A stretch of DNA of 64,000 bases from Pseudobdellovibrionaceae bacterium (lineage in GTDB: Bacteria; Bdellovibrionota; Bdellovibrionia; Bdellovibrionales; UBA1609), in assembly GCA_023898385.1 (NCBI GenBank), contig CP060220.1:372001-436000 (forward strand), in the 5' to 3' direction. Below, in pieces: positions 57,896 to 64,000 of the stretch (position 1 is its first letter; the number at the start of each line of letters is the position of its first letter). A model generated the notes under the pieces. That model was not told the DNA's origin, did no database searches, and was given only the letters and a program-made list of their open reading frames with translations. Made by a program: the position numbers and the translations under genes.

Positions 57896-59572
57896 GTGGC
57901 TGAAGAAATTATTTATACAATGAAGGGTGTGAGTAAGGTCTACCCTCCCAATCGCTACGTATTGAAAGATATATATCTGTCCTACTTTTATGGTGCAAAA
58001 ATTGGCGTCCTTGGCTTGAACGGCTCAGGTAAGTCCAGCCTATTGAGAATCATGGCTGGTGTGGACGAGGATTTTTTGGGTGAGGCCTTTCCGGCCCGGG
58101 ATTTCAAGGTCGGATACTTGGAGCAAGAGCCAAAGCTTGATCCCGCAAAAACGGTTAAAGAAAATATTATGGATGGCCTCGGTGAGCTCGCAGAAAGCCT
58201 CCGTGAATTTCATAAGATCAGCGAACTACTCTGTGATGAAAACATCACGCCAGAGGAAATGGAGAGGTTGATCGAGCGGCAAGGAATTGCACAAGAAAAA
58301 ATTGAAGCCGCTGACGGCTGGGAAGTGGATCAAAAGCTAGAGCAGGCCATGGATGCTTTGCGCTGCCCTCCGGGTGAATGGTCGGTGGATAATCTTTCTG
58401 GAGGCGAAATTCGGCGCGTGGCACTGTGTAGGCTGCTTCTATCAAACCCCGATATTTTATTACTCGATGAACCCACGAACCATTTGGATGCAGAGTCGGT
58501 GGCTTGGCTTGAGCATTTCTTGCATGAGTTTCCGGGTACGGTCATTGCGGTCACTCACGATCGGTACTTTTTGGACAATGTGGCCGGATGGATTCTCGAA
58601 TTGGATCGCGGCGAAGGGATTCCGTTTAAAGGGAATTATTCATCTTGGCTTGAACAAAAAGACAAGCGGCTTTCGCAAGAGCAACGAGCCGACAGCAAGC
58701 GCATTAAAACTTTAGAGCGCGAATTGGAGTGGGTGAGAATGAGCCCCAAAGGGCGGCAGGCCAAGTCGAAAGCTAGGCTTTCTTCCTATGAAAAGCTTTT
58801 GCAAGAGCCCGATGAAGCGCGAATGAAGGAGCTGCAAATTTACATTCCGCCAGGCCCTCGTCTTGGGGATGTAGTGGTCGAGGCGGATCAGATCGTCAAG
58901 GCCTACGGAGATAAGCTTCTTATTGATGAATTGTCGTTTTCTCTCCCGCGTGGGGGCATTGTGGGCGTGATTGGTCCCAACGGGGCCGGTAAATCCACCT
59001 TGTTTCGGATGATTGCCGGCCAAGAACAGCCCGATGCCGGTACATTTAAGGTGGGTGAAACCGTAAAGCTGGCCTATGTGGATCAAAAGCGGGCTCACAT
59101 CGACAGTGACAAAACGGTGTGGGAGGCCTTGTCGGGTGGTGATGAAATTTTGACCATTGGCAATCGCGAAATCAATTCGCGGGCCTACTTGTCGCGGTTT
59201 AACTTTAACGGAAGTGATCAGCAAAAGCGGGTGAAGGATCTATCAGGTGGTGAGAAAAACCGTTTGTATATAGCGAAAATGCTTCTGCAAGAAGCCAACC
59301 TGTTACTTCTGGATGAGCCCACCAATGATCTTGATGTGAACACCATGCGGGCCCTTGAAGAGGCTTTGCTCGAGTTTGGTGGAAGTGCCGTGATCATCAG
59401 TCACGACCGGTGGTTTTTAGATCGTGTCTGTACCCACATTATGGCCTTTGAAGGGGATAGCCAGGTGACCTGGTACCCAGGTAACTATTCTGAATATGAA
59501 GCCGATTTAAAAGCGCGACTTGGGGTAGATACAATTATTCCTAAGCGGCTGAAGTACCGGCGCATGAACTAG
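57896..59572 (+). CDS. ettA: Energy-dependent translational throttle protein EttA (ABC-F)
   Basis: A 558-residue ABC-F ATPase with two nucleotide-binding domains (Walker A GLNGSGKSS and GPNGAGKST; signatures LSGGEIRRV and LSGGEKNR; Walker B LLLDEPTNHLD and LLLDEPTNDLD). EttA-typical features are GWILELDRGEGIPFKGNYSSWLEQK and the LERELEWVRMSPKGRQAKSKARL linker that contacts ribosomal tRNA sites. Length matches E. coli EttA (555). GTG start at 57896 with GAGGAG nine bases upstream. The stop overlaps the convergent J-domain gene by 32 bp. Confidence 0.97.
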   Translation: MAEEIIYTMKGVSKVYPPNRYVLKDIYLSYFYGAKIGVLGLNGSGKSSLLRIMAGVDEDFLGEAFPARDFKVGYLEQEPKLDPAKTVKENIMDGLGELAESLREFHKISELLCDENITPEEMERLIERQGIAQEKIEAADGWEVDQKLEQAMDALRCPPGEWSVDNLSGGEIRRVALCRLLLSNPDILLLDEPTNHLDAESVAWLEHFLHEFPGTVIAVTHDRYFLDNVAGWILELDRGEGIPFKGNYSSWLEQKDKRLSQEQRADSKRIKTLERELEWVRMSPKGRQAKSKARLSSYEKLLQEPDEARMKELQIYIPPGPRLGDVVVEADQIVKAYGDKLLIDELSFSLPRGGIVGVIGPNGAGKSTLFRMIAGQEQPDAGTFKVGETVKLAYVDQKRAHIDSDKTVWEALSGGDEILTIGNREINSRAYLSRFNFNGSDQQKRVKDLSGGEKNRLYIAKMLLQEANLLLLDEPTNDLDVNTMRALEEALLEFGGSAVIISHDRWFLDRVCTHIMAFEGDSQVTWYPGNYSEYEADLKARLGVDTIIPKRLKYRRMN

Positions 59573-60152
59573 AAGAGTGGTTGTTTTCCATGTCGGTGCT
59601 TGCGGCCGCAAGCACCGCGCCCTCTAAGATCTTGATGTCTCGTCTCATGTTAATAAAATCGATATGCCCCTTTAGCCCCTCTGGTCCAGAGAGGTCAGGG
59701 TGCAGTTTGCGGGCGAGATTTCTATAGACAGCTTTGATTGTTTTTAGCTGCAACGCATGAGAATGGTCCCAATGCGCCCCCCATTTTTCCAATCGTTGAA
59801 AGGCCAAGAGCTGCTCTCGAGACAGCTCCGAGATGGGCAAACCAAAAGGTTCTGCTTCTGCCTCAATGGATGCATTAATAGTTTCATTGGCGTGCCCCGT
59901 TTCTGGCTCTTCATGGGGCCCACGGGGCGGCTCCGTATTGTGTTCATGAATCTTCCATTGTGTGTAGGATTTCTGCGCATGGTTTCCGCCAAAGCTAGTG
60001 TGGTGGCGTTTTTGTCCAAGTGCCCAGAGCCAGCTGATTAAGGGGCTGTCAGTGAGAAGAGGGGCCTCACTCACGATTTTGTCACTGGTGAAAAGGGACG
60101 TTTTCTCCTCTAGTTTTTGCTTTAGAATTTCGTGAAAACTCATCTCTTTCAT
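59541..60152 (-). CDS. C-terminal J-domain protein
   Basis: A 203-residue protein. The only recognised domain is near the C-terminus: TIKAVYRNLARKLHPDLSG with the HPD tripeptide at residues 151-153 and a following helix (DFINMRRDIKILEGAV). The HPD motif stimulates DnaK-type ATPases. The N-terminal 130 residues are unstructured and rich in Glu and His. The J-domain is thus not at the N-terminus as in DnaJ. The last 11 residues lie over the end of ettA. Confidence 0.8.
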   Translation of the reverse strand: MKEMSFHEILKQKLEEKTSLFTSDKIVSEAPLLTDSPLISWLWALGQKRHHTSFGGNHAQKSYTQWKIHEHNTEPPRGPHEEPETGHANETINASIEAEAEPFGLPISELSREQLLAFQRLEKWGAHWDHSHALQLKTIKAVYRNLARKLHPDLSGPEGLKGHIDFINMRRDIKILEGAVLAAASTDMENNHSSSSCAGTSAA

Positions 60153-60215
60153 AGGTGAATACCTATCGGATAGGAGGGGGAAATCCTTGATTTAGTCACA
60201 GAGAAACTGGTCCTT

Positions 60216-60244
60216 CGAGTGGTTTCCGAGAGGGAAACCTCTCG
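60216..60244. other. Hairpin upstream of the SWIB gene
   Basis: GGTTTCC and GGAAACC pair around GAGAG, extended outward by CGAG / CTCG across a T-T mismatch. Followed by seven A. It lies between the J-domain gene and the promoter at 60273. Confidence 0.4.
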
Positions 60245-60272
60245 AAAAAAAGCATTAGGTGTGCATTTTTAT

Positions 60273-60301
60273 TTGGACAAGCCGAGGCAAATAAGTATCA
60301 T
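60273..60301 (+). promoter_or_regulatory. Sigma-70-type promoter of the SWIB gene
   Basis: TTGGAC at 60273-60278, exactly 17 bases, then TATCAT at 60296-60301. The gene start is 57 bp downstream of the -10 box and has GGGAGGG before it. Confidence 0.6.
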
Positions 60302-60358
60302 GGCGATGTACACATCTTGGAATAACCATTTTTAACATACCTTATATGGGAGGGAACC

Positions 60359-60802
60359 ATGGCCAAGAAGAAAGCGAAAGCAACAAAGAAGAAAGCCACT
60401 AAAAAAGCGGCTAAAAAAGCAACAAAGAAAGCCGCTACAAAAAAAGCAGCTAAAAAAACAACAAAGAAAGCCGCTACAAAAAAAGCAGCTAAAAAAACAA
60501 CGAAGAAAGCCGCTAAAAAAACAACTAAAAAAGCAGCTAAGAAAAAAACAAAAAGAAAGCCTAATGCTGCTTTCATGAAGCCATTGACTCCTAGCTCAGC
60601 TCTAGCTGCAGTTATCGGCACTCAGTCTATTCCTCGCACTCAAGTTGTGAAGAAGCTTTGGGCTTACATCAAGAAGAACAATCTTCAAGATCCAAAAAAC
60701 AAAAGAAACATCCTTGCTGACAGCAAACTTAAGTCAGTTTTTGGCAAGAACAGTGTTTCTATGTTTGAAATGACTAAAATCGTTAGCAAGCACCTTTCAT
60801 AA
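60359..60802 (+). CDS. Lysine/alanine-rich histone H1-like protein with SWIB domain
   Basis: A 147-residue basic protein. Residues 1-70 are nearly all Lys, Ala and Thr in repeated KKAATKKAAKKTT-type units, like bacterial histone H1-type tails that coat DNA. Residues 73-147 are a SWIB/MDM2 domain (FMKPLTPSSALAAVIG, IPRTQVVKKLWAYIKKNNLQDP, NILADSKLKSVFG, FEMTKIVSKHL). The gene has internal DNA repeats from 60424 on. Similar fusions are known in chlamydiae and some other bacteria. Probably a nucleoid protein. It has its own promoter and terminator. Confidence 0.92.
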   Translation: MAKKKAKATKKKATKKAAKKATKKAATKKAAKKTTKKAATKKAAKKTTKKAAKKTTKKAAKKKTKRKPNAAFMKPLTPSSALAAVIGTQSIPRTQVVKKLWAYIKKNNLQDPKNKRNILADSKLKSVFGKNSVSMFEMTKIVSKHLS

Positions 60803-60830
60803 GATTGCTCTATCGAAAGATCATTGAATT

Positions 60831-60861
60831 AGCCCGTAGCCTGTGCTACGGGCTTTTTTTT
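60831..60861 (+). terminator. Intrinsic terminator of the SWIB gene
   Basis: A perfect 10-bp stem AGCCCGTAGC / GCTACGGGCT with loop CTGT is followed by eight T. Confidence 0.94.
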
Positions 60862-60921
60862 ATGGAATAAATCATTAGGCCGAGTGACAGGCCTGGTCTT
60901 CAAACGGCAAAGGGGAAGGTT

Positions 60922-61680
60922 TTGACACCTTTGGCAGCCAATGAAATTCGAATGATGGAACGAGTGGGGCAGATTGCTGCACAAACCCTGGTGTATGTGG
61001 GTCAGTTTGTGAAACCCGGTATCACCACCAATGAGCTGGATCTAATTGCCTACGACTTCACCATGCAGAAAGAGGCGACTCCCGCGCCACTGGGTTATCG
61101 TGGATATCCCAAATCCATTTGCACCTCTGTCAATTCTTGTATTTGCCACGGCTTGCCCGGTGAACAGGTTTTAAAAGAAGGTGACATCATTAACATCGAC
61201 ATCACGTCGATCAAAGACGGTTTTCATGGCGACACCTCAGCCATGTTTTTTGTAGGAGAAGTCTCTGAGGCGGCCCAGCGCATTTGTGAGGTGGCAGAAA
61301 ATGCCATGTACCGAGGTATTGAAGAAGTGGGGCCCTTTGCCACCACCGGCAGCATTGGTTTTGCCATTAACAAGTATGTGACTAAAAAAGGCTATTTTCC
61401 GGTGCGAGAAATTGGTGGTCACGGTATCGGGCGCGTTTTTCACACGGACCCCTTTGTGCCCTCATATGGCAAAAAAGGCCGAGGTGATAAACTTCGCCCC
61501 TGGACGTGTATCACGGTCGAGCCCATGATCAACGAGACCGATGCCCCGATACGTGAGTTGTCCATTGCCAACTCTGATGTGAAGATTTACGAGACTTCAG
61601 ATGGAGTGCTCTCAGCCCAATATGAACACACCGTGCTGGTCACGGATCAGGGCTATGCGATTCTAACCGAACGGGATTGA
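60922..61680 (+). CDS. map: Methionine aminopeptidase, type I
   Basis: A 252-residue enzyme with five metal ligands in the expected motifs: NIDITSIKDGFHGDTS (two Asp), GGHGIGRVFH (His), TVEPMIN (Glu) and SAQYEHTVLV (Glu). It removes N-terminal Met from new proteins. The TTG at 60922 has GGGGAAGG just upstream, giving MTPLAANEIRMMERVGQ, a usual start for the family. Confidence 0.97.
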   Translation: MTPLAANEIRMMERVGQIAAQTLVYVGQFVKPGITTNELDLIAYDFTMQKEATPAPLGYRGYPKSICTSVNSCICHGLPGEQVLKEGDIINIDITSIKDGFHGDTSAMFFVGEVSEAAQRICEVAENAMYRGIEEVGPFATTGSIGFAINKYVTKKGYFPVREIGGHGIGRVFHTDPFVPSYGKKGRGDKLRPWTCITVEPMINETDAPIRELSIANSDVKIYETSDGVLSAQYEHTVLVTDQGYAILTERD

Positions 61681-61797
61681 TCTTCAGTGTCCGTTGATGC
61701 GTAGCCGCATTGAGACAATAGCAAGTCACATCACGCAACCGTTGATTTTGATCATTGAGTAGGTAAACTGCCAATCCAATTAAAAAAAGGAGCCACT

Positions 61798-63183
61798 GTG
61801 GAGGGAACTGTGACAACAACATCAAATGCGACCGTAGGCAAAAAAGCAGGTACCGGTGATCACCGTGATTATCGTGTTTGTAAGGCGGCAATGGATGATC
61901 CAAAGAAGTTTGAAGAGCTGGCCCGTTGGGGTCGAGAAGAGATCAACATGGCCGAGCAAGAAATGCCAGGGCTCATGGCTCTTCGTGAAGAATTTGGAGC
62001 CAGCCAACCTCTAAAAGGCGCTCGAATCACGGGTTGTTTGCACATGACCATTCAAACAGCAGTGCTTATTGAAACCTTGACCTATCTTGGCGCCAAGGTG
62101 CGCTGGAGTTCATGCAATATTTTTTCGACTCAAGACCACGCGGCCGTGGCCATTGCAGCAGAGGGAATTCCGGTTTTTGCTTGGAAAGGCGAGACCGAAG
62201 AAGAGTACTGGTGGTGCGTGGAGCAGACCATTGAAGGCTGGGGTGGTGAAGGCTACGACCTCATCTTAGATGATGGCGGTGATTTAACCACACTGATGCA
62301 CAAAGACAAATACGCCAATATGTTAAAGCAAGTTATAGGCGTGACAGAAGAAACCACCACGGGAGTGCACAATCTTGAGCGAATGCTGAAAGAGGGCAAG
62401 CTAAAAATCCCGGCGATTAATGTGAATGACTCTGTGACCAAGTCAAAGTTTGATAACCTCTATGGATGTCGTGAGTCTCTAGCTGACGGCATTAAGCGTG
62501 CCACTGATGTGATGATTGCCGGTAAGGTGGTTGTTGTGGCCGGTTACGGTGACGTAGGTAAGGGTTGTGCCCATTCTATGCGTTCTTATGGTGCGCGAGT
62601 GCTCATTACTGAAATTGACCCCATTTGTGCCCTGCAGGCGGCAATGGAAGGTTTTGAAGTGGTCACCATGGAAGAGGCCGTCACTGAAGCGGATATTTAT
62701 GTAACGGCCACCGGAAATTGCGACATTATTACGGGCGAGCATTTCAAAAAAATGAAGTCAGGGGCCATCGTTTGTAACATTGGTCACTTCGATAATGAAA
62801 TCGATATGGACTGGCTCAACCGCAACACTGACATTCGAGAAGTAAAACCGCAAGTGGATATCCACAGTTTCGGCGATGGCCGTGAAGTTGTTGTGCTGGC
62901 CAAGGGCCGTCTGGTGAACCTGGGTTGTGCCACGGGACATCCGTCTTTTGTTATGAGTAACTCTTTTACCAATCAGGTTATGGCTCAAATGGAGCTTTGG
63001 CAAAACAAAGACAAGTACACAAAACCACTTGTTACAGTGTTGCCTAAAGAGCTTGATGAAAAAGTCGCCTCATTGCATTTAGGCAAACTGGGAGTGAGAT
63101 TAACTAAACTCACAACCAAGCAAGCCGACTACATTGGCGTGGGGCAAAATGGTCCGTTTAAGCCAGACCACTATCGCTATTAG
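61798..63183 (+). CDS. ahcY: Adenosylhomocysteinase AhcY
   Basis: A 461-residue S-adenosylhomocysteine hydrolase. Motifs are [27 protein letters not shown], the NAD-binding [14 protein letters not shown], and the C-terminal KPDHYRY that closes the cofactor site. It splits S-adenosylhomocysteine into adenosine and homocysteine. The GTG at 61798 has AGGAG six bases upstream. Its stop region overlaps orn by 26 bp. The 117-bp leader shows no SAH riboswitch pattern I can recognise. Confidence 0.97.
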   Translation: MEGTVTTTSNATVGKKAGTGDHRDYRVCKAAMDDPKKFEELARWGREEINMAEQEMPGLMALREEFGASQPLKGARITGCLHMTIQTAVLIETLTYLGAKVRWSSCNIFSTQDHAAVAIAAEGIPVFAWKGETEEEYWWCVEQTIEGWGGEGYDLILDDGGDLTTLMHKDKYANMLKQVIGVTEETTTGVHNLERMLKEGKLKIPAINVNDSVTKSKFDNLYGCRESLADGIKRATDVMIAGKVVVVAGYGDVGKGCAHSMRSYGARVLITEIDPICALQAAMEGFEVVTMEEAVTEADIYVTATGNCDIITGEHFKKMKSGAIVCNIGHFDNEIDMDWLNRNTDIREVKPQVDIHSFGDGREVVVLAKGRLVNLGCATGHPSFVMSNSFTNQVMAQMELWQNKDKYTKPLVTVLPKELDEKVASLHLGKLGVRLTKLTTKQADYIGVGQNGPFKPDHYRY

Positions 63184-63724
63184 TGGTGGTCTTTGGCCGC
63201 TTTAGGGTGATGTGATCAAGGTAAAACTTCAGCTCATTGATGCTTTGTTGAATATCTTCAATGGCACGATGAGCGGCATCACCTTTTTCGTATTTGATTT
63301 CAAAAAAATTGTTAAACACCAATTTCCATGCTGTCACATCGAGCATTCGGTAGTGCAGGCCTTCGGCGAACTTGGGCATGTATCTATTAAGAAAAGCCCG
63401 GTCCTGAGCAATGGAGTTTCCAGCCAGCACAGGTGGGTCACCGTTTTCAGGAAAATGCCGATTCACTAATGCGATCAGCTCCTGTTCCACCACTTCAGGT
63501 TTTTTACCAAAGGGCACGCGCTCAGTGAGACCCGACTTTCCGTGATGGTCTTTGTTCCAATCATCCATGGCATCAAGGTATTCTTGGGGCTGCCTGATCA
63601 CGGTATGGTAGGTGTCGATGGGTTCAAGATTGATATCGGTGATAACAGCGGCAATTTCGATGGGGACTTCTTTTTCCACATTGAGGCCAGTCATTTCCAT
63701 GTCGATCCACAGAATTTTTTCCAT
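63158..63724 (-). CDS. orn: Oligoribonuclease Orn
   Basis: A 188-residue DEDDh 3'-5' exonuclease. Motifs are [11 protein letters not shown] (first Asp and Glu), [16 protein letters not shown] (Asp) and a C-terminal [11 protein letters not shown] (His, Asp). It degrades short RNA fragments and pGpG, and so ends c-di-GMP turnover. I chose the ATG at 63722-63724, with AGGGGAG eight bases upstream; an in-frame TTG 18 bp earlier has none. Confidence 0.96.
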   Translation of the reverse strand: MEKILWIDMEMTGLNVEKEVPIEIAAVITDINLEPIDTYHTVIRQPQEYLDAMDDWNKDHHGKSGLTERVPFGKKPEVVEQELIALVNRHFPENGDPPVLAGNSIAQDRAFLNRYMPKFAEGLHYRMLDVTAWKLVFNNFFEIKYEKGDAAHRAIEDIQQSINELKFYLDHITLKRPKTTTNSDSGLA

Positions 63725-63929
63725 TTTGGGGGCTCCCCTCAAATTTTAAAACGATAGCCTAACGAATACGGTCAATTAATGACTGATGCAATCATTTTGC
63801 CCTTTTGCGTCGGTTTTAGGTCCAGGTTATTTGCTAAATCTGCATAATTTTTGACTGGTTATGGGGAGCCGTTAAACTATTTGCATGCCCTCACGGCCAC
63901 CAACATCGAAGTAACAAAAAAGGGACGTC

Positions 63930-64000
63930 ATGGAACAGCAAGAAATTCGTTTTGGTGAATTTGTACGTGTGATGACCGTGCAACACAATGAAGTCAGTTT
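63930..64000 (+). CDS. Start of an unidentified gene, cut by the window edge
   Basis: The ATG at 63930 follows AGGGACG, and the frame stays open to the end (23 residues, beginning MEQQEIRFGEFVRVMTVQHN). Too short to name. It is divergent from orn. Confidence 0.6.
   Translation, partial: MEQQEIRFGEFVRVMTVQHNEVS

Noticed and set aside
60163..60187. A fourth sigma-28-like promoter before the J-domain gene
   Set aside because: The -10 reads TCCGATAG with 16-bp spacing, and it would start transcription almost at the ATG.
61681..61797. SAH riboswitch before ahcY
   Set aside because: I could not find the conserved core of this class in the leader; only a ribosome site is clear.

Overview
The window looks like chromosome of a Gram-negative bacterium of the Bdellovibrionota/deltaproteobacterial type. 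That is inference from gene content. It carries a TolQ/TolR-type energised machine with a TPR partner, several very large lipoproteins behind sigma-28-like promoters, Calx-beta and FG-GAP surface proteins, a NamZ-type muropeptide enzyme, a lysine/alanine-rich SWIB protein, and frequent TTG/GTG starts. No phage or plasmid backbone is visible; the mobile signals are an HNH gene with tandem repeats, transposon-end-like repeats beside a tRNA, and two families of hairpin repeats.

Layout. 1-3717 (minus): proton-channel operon (ExbB/TolQ-like, two ExbD/TolR-like, TPR protein running off the left edge). 4054-7455: VWA lipoprotein, small unknown gene with a sigma-54-like element, NtrC-type regulator, small ORF. 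7896-9020: patatin lipase. 9017-15716 (minus): complete phosphate regulon phoB-phoR-pstS-pstC-pstA-pstB-phoU plus a HIT gene. 15862-18380: PilZ membrane protein, diheme peroxidase, secreted small protein. 18467-19562: long hairpin element, then an MNT/HEPN pair. 19821-30103: GLUG lipoprotein and a 2478-residue Calx-beta/propeller lipoprotein. 30197-31971: FKBP and outer-membrane protein. 32068-35626 (minus): an MscS channel coupled to a coiled-coil/membrane/P-loop ATPase protein, the most unusual system here. 36047-40659: TetR, haem-oxygenase-like protein, FG-GAP lipoprotein. 41171-43255: HNH gene, 107-bp repeats, tRNA-Pro. 43880-64000: mostly housekeeping (namZ-like, RR-HDOD-kinase operon, purEK, glutaredoxin, APC permease, methyltransferase, dus, EVE, LOG, fumC, bolA, ettA, J-domain protein, SWIB protein, map, ahcY, orn).

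How the parts may work together. The phosphate operon is a self-contained sensing and uptake unit. Three giant lipoproteins share a promoter type (TNAN-N15-GCCGATAR), and two share the same segment just after the lipidated cysteine, so they may be a co-regulated, motility-linked cell-surface set. The ATPase/MscS pair overlaps by 8 bp and probably forms one membrane complex. Two long hairpins 35 kb apart have different arms but the same 76-nt head, which points to a dispersed element whose arms are renewed locally.
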